From the NCBI GenBank assembly GCA_019246385.1, contig JAFAQP010000009.1, positions 1-13,586 of the forward strand: DNA of 13,586 bases. The letters are read 5' to 3'. Position 1 is the first letter of the stretch. Every line of letters begins with the position of its first letter. Positions 6,168 through 11,557 of the stretch are shown piece by piece. The stretch is from Patescibacteria group bacterium (GTDB lineage Bacteria; Patescibacteriota; Minisyncoccia; Phycocordibacterales; Phycocordibacteraceae). The notes below the pieces were generated by a model. The model was not told the origin of the DNA. It ran no database searches and worked only from the letters and a program-made list of their open reading frames with translations. The translations under genes were made by a program, and so were the position numbers.

Positions 6168-6171
6168 ACCT

Positions 6172-6783
6172 TTAATCAAACGAGCCTGTCTTTACAGACC
6201 CTGCACGCTCATAGTTGGCAAATATGACTCCTGTCGGTGAAACTTTGCTATCGATAAGCTTGAAAGCAGCGGGAATAACGCCCTCCGCAAATAAGCGCTT
6301 GCCCGGTCCGAGGGTTATCGGAAATATTTTTAACCACAGCGCATCGACCAAGTCGTGCTTCAGGAGAGTTTGGATTAAATTGCCACTACCGTGCACCTGG
6401 ATTTCAATTCCGCTTCCCTCTTTGAGTTTCTTGACCGCTTCAGCAACGTCGCCTTCAAGTACTATCGTCTTCTCCCACACGGGAGTAAACGGTACATCTG
6501 CCGCAACATACTTTGTGGCCTTGTTGATTCCGTTACCTATAAAGTTACCGGCTTCGTTATGGTTCGGCCAGTACGGAGCCCAGATGTCATATGTTCTTTT
6601 TCCAAGTAGAAGGTCGAACGGATGACCCATCTGCTCAAACATGATCTTGCCGGTGAAATCATCGACGTACGGAACGGTCCAACCGCCGTATGCAAAACCT
6701 CCCGACGTGTCTTCCTCGGGACCTCCTGGCGCCTGCATGACGCCATCGAGGGTGATCATCGACAGAACGACAAGTTTTCTCAC
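6172..6783 (-). CDS. RibD C-terminal/dihydrofolate reductase-like protein
   Basis: 203-residue NAD(P)H-dependent reductase-fold protein of the RibD_C (DHFR-like) family. Visible: VVLSMITLDGVMQAPGG at the N-terminus, a central LLLGKRTYDIWAPYW, the cofactor-site segment IQVHGSGNLIQTLLKHDLVD, and LKIFPITLGPGKRLF near the end. Family members are widespread stand-alone proteins whose true substrates are mostly unknown; it is unlikely to be the main folate enzyme. The start is GTG at 6781-6783, 6 nt after a TAAAAT box, which implies a leaderless message. Upstream is an exact TTTACA-N5-TTTACA repeat, so the gene is a candidate target of the neighbouring two-component system. DUF1697 follows immediately. 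Confidence 0.88.
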   Translation of the reverse strand: MRKLVVLSMITLDGVMQAPGGPEEDTSGGFAYGGWTVPYVDDFTGKIMFEQMGHPFDLLLGKRTYDIWAPYWPNHNEAGNFIGNGINKATKYVAADVPFTPVWEKTIVLEGDVAEAVKKLKEGSGIEIQVHGSGNLIQTLLKHDLVDALWLKIFPITLGPGKRLFAEGVIPAAFKLIDSKVSPTGVIFANYERAGSVKTGSFD

Positions 6784-6789
6784 GCGCTT

Positions 6790-6824
6790 ATTTTAACAAA
6801 TACAAATTGTAAATATTCTGTAAA
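6790..6824 (-). promoter_or_regulatory. RR box 1 and -10 upstream of the RibD/DHFR-like gene
   Basis: On the minus strand TTTACA (6824-6819), 5 nt, TTTACA (6813-6808), 12 nt, TAAAAT (6795-6790), 6 nt, GTG start. Both half-sites are exact, with an 11-bp period. The box begins 1 nt beyond the stop of the histidine kinase gene. Confidence 0.65.
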
Positions 6825-6825
6825 G

Positions 6826-7827
6826 TTACGCTAGAGGAAATTTTAGGCGAGCGGTAGTTCCTTTCCCCACTTCGCTTTCTAACATCGCTGAACCGCTGGA
6901 CTGTTCTGCTAACTCCTTCACTATGGCAAGTCCAAGTCCGGTACCGTTAGAGCGCTCTCCCTTATAAAAACGATCGAATACATGCGGCAAATCCTTGGCG
7001 GGAATGCCTGAACCCGTGTCTGTGATGCTTATAACAGCCTGTTTATTTTCTTCGGTAAGGCCAACCGAGATCGACGCGCCCCTTGGCGTATGCTCAATCG
7101 CATTTTGGAGCAGATTGAGAATCATACGTTCAAAATTTGAAGGATGACCTCTAACATAGAACGCTTCAGCTTTCACAAAGCTCATGGTAATGCCTTTCTC
7201 TTCAGCAATAGGTTCCAGTTTTTCCATCTCTTTTTCAATGAGCGCCTTCAGTTCTACTCGTGCTTCTTCCGTAGTCGCAGTTTGAATTCCTGATCGAGCC
7301 AATGTGAGGAGATCTTTTGCCATAGTCGAGAGGCGATCTATCTCATCAATACTGCTGCGCAATGTTGATTGGACCGCCTCTTTCACGGGCGACGGGTTAC
7401 GAAGCAGGACTTCCATATCATTCTTCATGACCGCAAGTGGCGTTCGCAATTCATGCGAGGCGTTTTCGGAAAACTTTTTTTGCGCCTCCAGCGAGCGCTG
7501 TATAGGGCGGAGCGTGTATCCGGCAAGGACATAGCTTGCGCCCGCTGCAGCAATGAGAATAAAGACATCAATAAGGACTATTTCGTTTTGAACGCTATCA
7601 AGCGTGTGCTGTACGAAGTGGTGGTGTGAATCAGGCCCCGCAAAGTCGCCCTCATCGGCGTCGTTCAGATTGTGGGCGACGCTCTGGAAGAGAACGAGAC
7701 TGAATCCGAGAAGAATGAGGGCAAGAATGCCTACATAAATTCCCGTTAACTTCAGCCGAGCCCAAAAGAAAACTTTATGATCGGAGTCTGTAGCCGATCC
7801 CTCGAACGGTTTCAAGCGTGGTGCCAT
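6826..7827 (-). CDS. Membrane sensor histidine kinase
   Basis: 333-residue class I histidine kinase that should phosphorylate the adjacent regulator. Two membrane helices lie at about 26-49 and 82-105. They enclose a short extracytoplasmic loop of about 32 residues with an acidic part (DADEGD) and a His cluster (DSHHHFVQH). The H-box is FSENASHELRTPLAVMKNDM (phospho-acceptor His125); the N-box is MILNLLQNAIEHTP, G1 is ITDTGSGIP, and G2 is GTGLGLAIVKEL. No clear HAMP is seen. I chose the ATG at 7825-7827 because AAGGA sits 5 nt before it; the ATG two codons upstream overlaps that AAGGA. The gene overlaps the regulator gene by 53 nt, implying coupled translation. The loop composition suggests metal or cation sensing, which is inference. 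Confidence 0.92.
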   Translation of the reverse strand: MAPRLKPFEGSATDSDHKVFFWARLKLTGIYVGILALILLGFSLVLFQSVAHNLNDADEGDFAGPDSHHHFVQHTLDSVQNEIVLIDVFILIAAAGASYVLAGYTLRPIQRSLEAQKKFSENASHELRTPLAVMKNDMEVLLRNPSPVKEAVQSTLRSSIDEIDRLSTMAKDLLTLARSGIQTATTEEARVELKALIEKEMEKLEPIAEEKGITMSFVKAEAFYVRGHPSNFERMILNLLQNAIEHTPRGASISVGLTEENKQAVISITDTGSGIPAKDLPHVFDRFYKGERSNGTGLGLAIVKELAEQSSGSAMLESEVGKGTTARLKFPLA

Positions 7828-8446
7828 AATCATCCTTCAGCTTATTCCTTACGTTATTAATATGCACGTCCATCACTCTGCTCAGAGGATTGAAATGGAA
7901 ATCCCAAAGATGGTCGATAATTTGTTGTCGATTTATTACCTCCCCTGGCTTTGACATAAAAAATTCAAGGATTCTGAATTCTTTAAGGGTTAAATTGATC
8001 TTTTTGTCCCCCTTGAATACCTCCTGCGTCGCGGGCTTCAGTACAAGATCTCCGACTTCGAGATTTGGAGAAAGAGTCGGTCGTGGACGCCGAGACAGCG
8101 CCCGCATGCGGGACAACAACTCTTCAAAAGAAAATGGTTTGACCAAATAATCGTCCGCGCCGCTGTCGAGACCAAGAATCTTATCTTCCGTCGTGTCGCG
8201 CGAGGTTAGCATGATGATCGGCGTCATAACACCTTGCTCGCGAAGAGATCTGCATATTGCAATACCGTTTTTGCGTGGCAACGTTATATCAAGGACTACG
8301 ATGTCGTAATCGGCATGACTTATAAGCAACCGGCGTTCCGCGTCCTCGCCATCTGCTAAACAATCGACAGCGTAGCCCTCCTGCCGAAAGCCTCGGGTCA
8401 AGGAATCGGCAAGTTTATGATTATCTTCAACGACGAGAACGCGCAT
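7775..8446 (-). CDS. OmpR/PhoB-family response regulator
   Basis: 223-residue DNA-binding response regulator. The receiver domain starts at MRVLVVEDNHKLADSL (acidic pocket Glu7, Asp8), has the phospho-acceptor Asp53 in DIVVLDITLP, Thr81, and Lys103 in YLVKPF. The winged-helix output domain includes INLTLKEFRILEFFMSKPGE, then RVMDVHINNVRNKL and the end VRGIGYRLRS. I chose the ATG at 8444-8446; the frame stays open 23 codons further to a GTG, but that part has no receiver homology and covers the promoter. Upstream is an imperfect TTTACA-type direct repeat, so autoregulation is likely. It heads the operon with the kinase. OmpR-family dimers bind direct repeats with ~11-bp period, which fits the four boxes in this region. 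Confidence 0.95.
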   Translation of the reverse strand: MRVLVVEDNHKLADSLTRGFRQEGYAVDCLADGEDAERRLLISHADYDIVVLDITLPRKNGIAICRSLREQGVMTPIIMLTSRDTTEDKILGLDSGADDYLVKPFSFEELLSRMRALSRRPRPTLSPNLEVGDLVLKPATQEVFKGDKKINLTLKEFRILEFFMSKPGEVINRQQIIDHLWDFHFNPLSRVMDVHINNVRNKLKDDYGTTLETVRGIGYRLRS

Positions 8447-8454
8447 GGATAGGC

Positions 8455-8487
8455 ACACTATAGGAGAAATCGTTAAGAAAGTGTAAA
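8455..8487 (-). promoter_or_regulatory. RR box 2 and -10 of the response regulator operon
   Basis: TTTACA (8487-8482), 5 nt, TTAACG (8476-8471; 4 of 6 match), then 10 nt to TAGTGT (8460-8455), or 8 nt to TATAGT (8462-8457). The ATG at 8446 is 8-10 nt beyond. This suggests autoregulation and a near-leaderless message. Confidence 0.55.
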
Positions 8488-8498
8488 GCCTCGCGGGC

Positions 8499-9101
8499 TT
8501 AAAATTTCGGGGCACCGCACGCCTTCAAATCAGGAAGAGTTAACGGTGTACCGGTCGCCGAACGGTCCGCCATCACTGGACACGGAAGGGTAAGCGGCGA
8601 CGGTCGCAGGCCGAGCAAAAATTGATCGGTAGTAAGGCCGCCTCTGTATTCAAAATGCGGCAAGTCGCCTGTTCCTCCCGATTCCAAGTGACAATATGAC
8701 GCTATGGAGATAAGTCTTGTCCAATTGATGTTGTATCCCTTTACTCGATCCGCCACATCAACGGCATATCCGAAGTTGTGCAGGCTATGCCCGGGTGCCG
8801 CTTCAGAAATAATATGACCGTCCACCGTTCTTCCTTGCTGATAAATTTGCGCTTGCTCTGCCATCGATCTGAATCCGGCTGTGATGCGGAGATCATATCC
8901 ATACACAGATGCGACGGCTATAAAACACTGATTGACTTGATTCAAAAAGTTAGGATTTTCAGCCGTCGGTAGGGGTGCCATCCTTTGTGCGATATGGATA
9001 GAAGGATTGAAAAAGTACAGTATTCCGAGCGCGAATATAAGAAATAAGAAAATGACGAAATACCCAGTCCCGAATTTTAGGAACCCCGAGGTGCCGTCCA
9101 T
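8499..9101 (-). CDS. M15/VanY-type peptidoglycan peptidase, membrane anchored
   Basis: 200 residues. One N-terminal membrane helix (about 13-33) places the enzyme outside the cytoplasmic membrane. The catalytic domain has the M15 pattern: ITAGFRSMAEQAQIYQQG (Arg78 substrate binding), SLHNFGYAVDVAD (zinc ligands His108 and Asp115 in S-x-H-x-x-G-x-A-x-D), and DLPHFEY (zinc ligand His149). These enzymes cut D-Ala-D-Ala or L-Ala-D-Glu bonds in peptidoglycan, so this is a cell-wall remodelling or endolysin-like enzyme; the exact bond is unknown. The C-terminal 45 residues, Pro/Leu-rich with two Cys, are outside the domain. The start is the ATG at 9099-9101 rather than the TTG two codons up. The gene carries an RR box upstream and ends just before the regulator promoter. 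Confidence 0.9.
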   Translation of the reverse strand: MDGTSGFLKFGTGYFVIFLFLIFALGILYFFNPSIHIAQRMAPLPTAENPNFLNQVNQCFIAVASVYGYDLRITAGFRSMAEQAQIYQQGRTVDGHIISEAAPGHSLHNFGYAVDVADRVKGYNINWTRLISIASYCHLESGGTGDLPHFEYRGGLTTDQFLLGLRPSPLTLPCPVMADRSATGTPLTLPDLKACGAPKF

Positions 9102-9107
9102 CCGCAA

Positions 9108-9140
9108 ACGCTACGGCTATGAATGTAAAGATTGTGTAAG
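9108..9140 (-). promoter_or_regulatory. RR box 4 and -10 of the peptidase gene
   Basis: CTTACA (9140-9135, one mismatch), 5 nt, TTTACA (9129-9124), 10 nt, TAGCGT (9113-9108), 6 nt, ATG at 9101. Same spacing class as box 3. It lies between a strong terminator and the start codon. Confidence 0.6.
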
Positions 9141-9149
9141 CTTCCATGC

Positions 9150-9177
9150 AAAAACCCCTCTCGCAAGAGGGGTTTTT
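9150..9177. terminator. Bidirectional intrinsic terminator
   Basis: A perfect 12-bp inverted repeat (AAAAACCCCTCT at 9150-9161 with AGAGGGGTTTTT at 9166-9177) has a 4-nt loop and continues with GTT. It ends the DUF5666 transcript on the minus strand and isolates it from the peptidase promoter. It would also stop plus-strand readthrough. Confidence 0.93.
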
Positions 9178-9197
9178 GTTACTCTGATCGAAGCGTC

Positions 9198-9743
9198 TTA
9201 TTGATCCGACGTGTCGGACGAAGAGCTGCCTTCGTTGGCTTCGCTTGCAGCATTGCCGTCGTTGTCACCTTGTCTGCCCGGATGACCGAGCGAAACTGAA
9301 GTGGCCGCAACGTTTGTACCGCTTACGGTGCCCTGAACGAAGACCTTGTCGCCCACCTTGATATCAGCGAGTGTGGCTGCCGCACCTTTATTGGTGACGG
9401 ACGCCTTGCTCGCGTCAACCGTGTATGACGCTCCGCCCTCATCAGACTCCTCGCCGATGACGAGAGTCGTCCCAGAGATGCTTGACACTACGCCATCCCC
9501 GCCAAGCGGAGCATGACCGTGAGAGGCATTGGTGTCGGTATCCGCCGGATCGTTTGCAGACTCCGGTGTATCGACTGCCGAAGCCGAACCGCTGCTGGTC
9601 GAAGCGCTGCTGGTCGAAGCGCTGACCGTTGCCGGAGCAGTTGTTGTGGGAGCGGTCTGTGCGCTCACCATGAGCGCCGTGCCGCCAATTGCTCCGAGAA
9701 GTGTCATGCCCCCAGCGATAAGAGCTAGTTTGCTTTTTAGCAT
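9198..9743 (-). CDS. Exported DUF5666-domain protein
   Basis: 181 residues from the ATG at 9741-9743. The N-terminus MLKSKLALIAGGMTLLGAIG and following residues to SAQ (about 28) form a signal peptide or anchor. A Ser/Thr/Ala-rich linker (about 30-60) and an acidic patch follow. The DUF5666-like beta unit at about 83-152 reads GVVSSISGTTLVIGEES, then ASYTVDASKASV, then LADIKVGDKVFVQGTVSGTN. Ends are acidic and Ser-rich. DUF5666 proteins are small OB-like exported proteins of unknown function. The frame is open to a TTG at 9767, but AAAGAGAC just before the ATG and the promoter position favour the ATG. A 15-bp unit is tandemly duplicated in the linker (9591-9620). Upstream is an exact RR box; downstream a strong terminator makes it a single-gene unit. 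Confidence 0.88.
   Translation of the reverse strand: MLKSKLALIAGGMTLLGAIGGTALMVSAQTAPTTTAPATVSASTSSASTSSGSASAVDTPESANDPADTDTNASHGHAPLGGDGVVSSISGTTLVIGEESDEGGASYTVDASKASVTNKGAAATLADIKVGDKVFVQGTVSGTNVAATSVSLGHPGRQGDNDGNAASEANEGSSSSDTSDQ
9591..9620. repeat. 15-bp tandem duplication in the DUF5666 linker
   Basis: The unit GCTGCTGGTCGAAGC occurs twice in direct succession (9591-9605 and 9606-9620), coding five residues each in the Ser/Ala/Thr linker. It is in frame and is probably a length-variable low-complexity spacer. Confidence 0.7.
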
Positions 9744-9771
9744 GTCTCTTTGATTATCTAATAACAACTGT

Positions 9772-9804
9772 AGTGTAGGAAAGGGTGTGTAAAGCGTCTG
9801 TAAA
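9772..9804 (-). promoter_or_regulatory. RR box 3 and -10 of the DUF5666 gene
   Basis: TTTACA (9804-9799), 5 nt, TTTACA (9793-9788), 10 nt, TACACT (9777-9772). Both half-sites are exact with an 11-bp period. The start codon is 28 nt downstream, so this message should have a short leader. From 9805 to 9915 I see only an imperfect inverted repeat (CGGTTTCTA with TAGAAACGG) and no gene. Confidence 0.65.
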
Positions 9805-9915
9805 TTTAATGATTCTAAGATTTACCGGTTTCTAAGACTCGAATCGATTTCGCGGCTCAAAATATAGAAACGGACTTTTGATGCGTCTGAGACGAAAATC
9901 ATCGGTTGCCCAACT

Positions 9916-9971
9916 ACGGCTCAACCACTTGTGACCTCTCTGGGTCGTTCGATACTTTCCTAGACTGCTGC
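9916..9971. repeat. tRNA-associated ~55-bp repeat, copy 2
   Basis: Copy of 5525-5578 in the same orientation. Its CTGCTGC end includes the last four bases of the tRNA-Gln gene, so the repeat is the immediate 3' trailer of the tRNA plus the tRNA end. Confidence 0.7.
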
Positions 9972-10038
9972 GGGTCAGGGACTCGAACCCCAATTAACTG
10001 CTCCAGAGGCAGCTGTCCTACCTTTAGACGAACCCGCA
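9968..10038 (-). tRNA. tRNA-Gln(CTG)
   Basis: 71-nt cloverleaf read on the minus strand. The acceptor TGCGGGT pairs perfectly with ACCCGCA (U1-A72 and G73 are the usual Gln identity features). The D arm is GTCT/GGAC with loop AAAGGTA. The anticodon arm is GCTGC-CTCTGGA-GCAGT, with anticodon CTG (reads CAG). The T arm is TGGGG-TTCGAGT-CCCTG. The variable loop is 4 nt. The next bases after G73 are CAGTC, so the CCA end is not encoded and must be added after transcription. A GTGAG/CTCAC hairpin lies in the 5' leader region (about 10049-10069). Confidence 0.95.
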
Positions 10039-10112
10039 AATACGGATACTCACCGCAATGCTTAGTGAGGATAGCTAAAAAAAACAATTGTTACAAATCT
10101 CCAGAGAACTTC

Positions 10113-10141
10113 TTGACAACCGTCCCCTCCGAGAATACATT
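10113..10141 (+). promoter_or_regulatory. Sigma-70 promoter of the structured leader
   Basis: A perfect TTGACA (10113-10118), a 17-nt spacer, and TACATT (10136-10141). This is the best housekeeping-type promoter in the window. The predicted start is near 10148, right before the structured leader. Confidence 0.72.
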
Positions 10142-10147
10142 TTGATT

Positions 10148-10283
10148 ATCCCGTATGGGTACCGTTACGCATATCATTAGCCTTTTGGGCCTCCTTCTTC
10201 GAAGGGGAGATGTGCGTGCGTACCTGTAACAAACTGGTTCGCGAAAGCGCATCTCCCCTTCCAAAAGAAGGGGTTTTTGTTTG
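10148..10283 (+). ncRNA. Structured leader: candidate riboswitch/attenuator or small RNA
   Basis: I do not recognise this RNA. Two competing folds are visible. Fold A (aptamer-like): an outer stem 10158-10162 with 10220-10224 and 10167-10175 with 10209-10217 (9 bp, one G-U) encloses two hairpins, GCC-loop-GGC (10180-10190) and CCTTC-TTC-GAAGG (10193-10205, extendable), making a three-way junction. Fold B: 10201-10215 pairs with 10247-10261 for 15 bp (12 perfect Watson-Crick then one G-U and two more). Fold B uses the 3' strand of fold A and the 5' arm of the terminator CCCCTTC/GAAGGGG (10255-10273). Thus fold A allows termination and fold B prevents it, as in a ligand-OFF riboswitch. A GCG-GAAA-type tetraloop hairpin (10240-10249) lies between. 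It does not show the conserved cores of the purine, SAM, ZTP, SRP or 6S classes that I know. A stable terminated sRNA is the alternative. Confidence 0.6.
10255..10283 (+). terminator. Intrinsic terminator of the structured leader
   Basis: CCCCTTC (10255-10261), a CAAAA loop, GAAGGGG (10267-10273), then TTTTTGTTT. The U tract is only on the plus strand, so it acts on plus-strand transcripts and does not terminate guaB. Confidence 0.85.
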
Positions 10284-10321
10284 TACGGGAGGTCGAAATT
10301 ATTAGAGACAACTATACTTCT

Positions 10322-10471
10322 ATGGAATTCGCTAAATTCGAACGTCGAAGCAGTCCCGAATTGCATTTACCTGGCCAGTGCGTCGATTGCTGGGCCTTCG
10401 GCGGCGACCACGAATCCTGGTGTATAAAAGGCAACAAGAGAAGGACGAAGAAAGGAAGATCAGTCTTCTAA
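10322..10471 (+). CDS. Putative 49-residue CCHC zinc mini-protein
   Basis: An ORF from the ATG at 10322-10324, just beyond the attenuator terminator. The peptide has a possible zinc site C-x2-C-x6-H-x3-C (Cys20, Cys23, His30, Cys34) within GQCVDCWAFGGDHESWC, followed by a basic tail KGNKRRTKKGRS. The frame extends upstream to a TTG at 10277, but that lies in the terminator. A TATACT lies only 3 nt before the ATG, too close for a normal promoter, so expression would depend on antitermination of the leader. The ORF end overlaps the convergent guaB end by 12 nt. Composition is protein-like (Cys/His spacing, aromatic residues), but I recognise no family; it might be a chance ORF. Confidence 0.45.
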   Translation: MEFAKFERRSSPELHLPGQCVDCWAFGGDHESWCIKGNKRRTKKGRSVF

Positions 10472-11512
10472 CACCTTCGCGAGCGAGTGCGGACTGTTTT
10501 CTTTGACCGATGCACCGGAGACTATTTGAAACTCAACGTTCTTTCCGAATTCCTTCAGATTCCGCGCCCCGACGTATCCCATTGAAACGCGTATCCCGCC
10601 GACCAGGCGTTCGATCACTTCCTCTAAAGAGCCGGCATACGGAACGAGCGCTGAAACGCCTTCCGGTACGATGCCTTTCGAGGTGCCCAAATACCTATCG
10701 TTCGCCTTCCCTTTTTTGAGGACCGCCAAGGATCCCATGCCCCGATATTCTTTATATTTTTTCCCATCCATCTCGACCATTTTCCCCGGCGAAGCATCGG
10801 TGCCGGCAAGCATATTCCCCAGCATGACCGCCGAAGCTCCCGCCCCCAAGGCCTTTGCGATATCTCCAGAAGTTCGCATGCCCCCGTCGGCGATGACCGG
10901 CACTCCTTTTTTCTTCGCAACAGCAGCAACCTCCATGATGGCCGAGAGTTGCGGAACGCCGACCCCTGAAACAATACGCGTCGTGCAGATGGAGCCGGGC
11001 CCTATGCCGACTTTTATGCCGTCCGCGAATTTGACTAGCTCTTCCGCTGCTTCCGCGGTGGCGATATTCCCCACGAGGAGGGGCGTTTTGCCTATTGCTT
11101 TTTTTATTTTTTTCGCGCCCACGATGACGTTCAGGTTGTGTCCATGAGCGGAATCTATTGAAATGACATCAGCGCCCGCTTTCTTGAGTGCGACCGCGCG
11201 CTCGAGATCGAACGCGCTACAGGCTGCCCCGACTGATACACCTGCCTTTTTCGCCTCAGCGACCATCCGCGCTTCTTCTTCGACCGTATTGCTGCGATGG
11301 ATGATGCCCAAGCCTCCCATTTTGCCGAGCGCAACAGCCATTTCGGTTTCGGTCACTTTATCCATGGCAGCGGACAGGATAGGAATACGCAAAGAAAAAC
11401 CACGAGCTATCGCGGTTTCTGCGTTCGCCTCGCGCGGCTCCACGGAACTTTCGGCCGGACGGATGAGAACGTCGTCAAATGTTAGGAATTTTCCCTGGTG
11501 TACTTTCCCCAT
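10460..11512 (-). CDS. guaB: IMP dehydrogenase lacking CBS domains
   Basis: NAD-dependent oxidation of IMP to XMP, the committed step of GMP synthesis, in the cytosol as a TIM-barrel tetramer. Visible: TFDDVLIRP at the start, IPILSAAMDKVTE, VGAACS (beta strand after the missing insert), ISIDSAHGH (Asp119), VGIGPGSICTTRIVSGVG with catalytic Cys176, VIADGGMRTSGDI, MLGNMLAGTDASPG, YRGMGS, and the flap with Arg273-Tyr274 before IVPEGV. Usual IMPDH is ~490 residues with a two-CBS Bateman module inserted in the barrel; here about 15 residues (75-93) replace it, so the allosteric purine-nucleotide control is absent. GMP reductase is the main alternative, but the Arg-Tyr flap and overall order favour IMPDH. 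The start ATG lies 5 nt after a TATCCT box, leaderless. Confidence 0.93.
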   Translation of the reverse strand: MGKVHQGKFLTFDDVLIRPAESSVEPREANAETAIARGFSLRIPILSAAMDKVTETEMAVALGKMGGLGIIHRSNTVEEEARMVAEAKKAGVSVGAACSAFDLERAVALKKAGADVISIDSAHGHNLNVIVGAKKIKKAIGKTPLLVGNIATAEAAEELVKFADGIKVGIGPGSICTTRIVSGVGVPQLSAIMEVAAVAKKKGVPVIADGGMRTSGDIAKALGAGASAVMLGNMLAGTDASPGKMVEMDGKKYKEYRGMGSLAVLKKGKANDRYLGTSKGIVPEGVSALVPYAGSLEEVIERLVGGIRVSMGYVGARNLKEFGKNVEFQIVSGASVKENSPHSLAKVLED

Positions 11513-11517
11513 GCTTC

Positions 11518-11545
11518 AGGATAGCATGGAAGAACTCTTTTGCAA
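11518..11545 (-). promoter_or_regulatory. Promoter of guaB
   Basis: On the minus strand TTGCAA (11545-11540), a 16-nt spacer, TATCCT (11523-11518), then 5 nt to the guaB ATG. There is no Shine-Dalgarno, and the message would be leaderless. The region is shared with the divergent purN start. Confidence 0.55.
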
Positions 11546-11557
11546 GAAACGAGAGAT

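Noticed and set aside
10148..10283. Identification of the leader as purine riboswitch, ZTP riboswitch, 6S RNA or SRP RNA
   Set aside because: The conserved cores of these classes are not visible, so I leave it unassigned despite the nearby purine genes.
10091..10366. 91-codon minus-strand ORF over the structured leader
   Set aside because: Arg-rich product reflects the palindromic RNA structure; the plus-strand promoter and terminator explain the region better.
10671..11147. 158-codon plus-strand ORF opposite guaB
   Set aside because: Antisense shadow of a strongly conserved gene; composition is Pro/Ser/Ala-rich with no domain.
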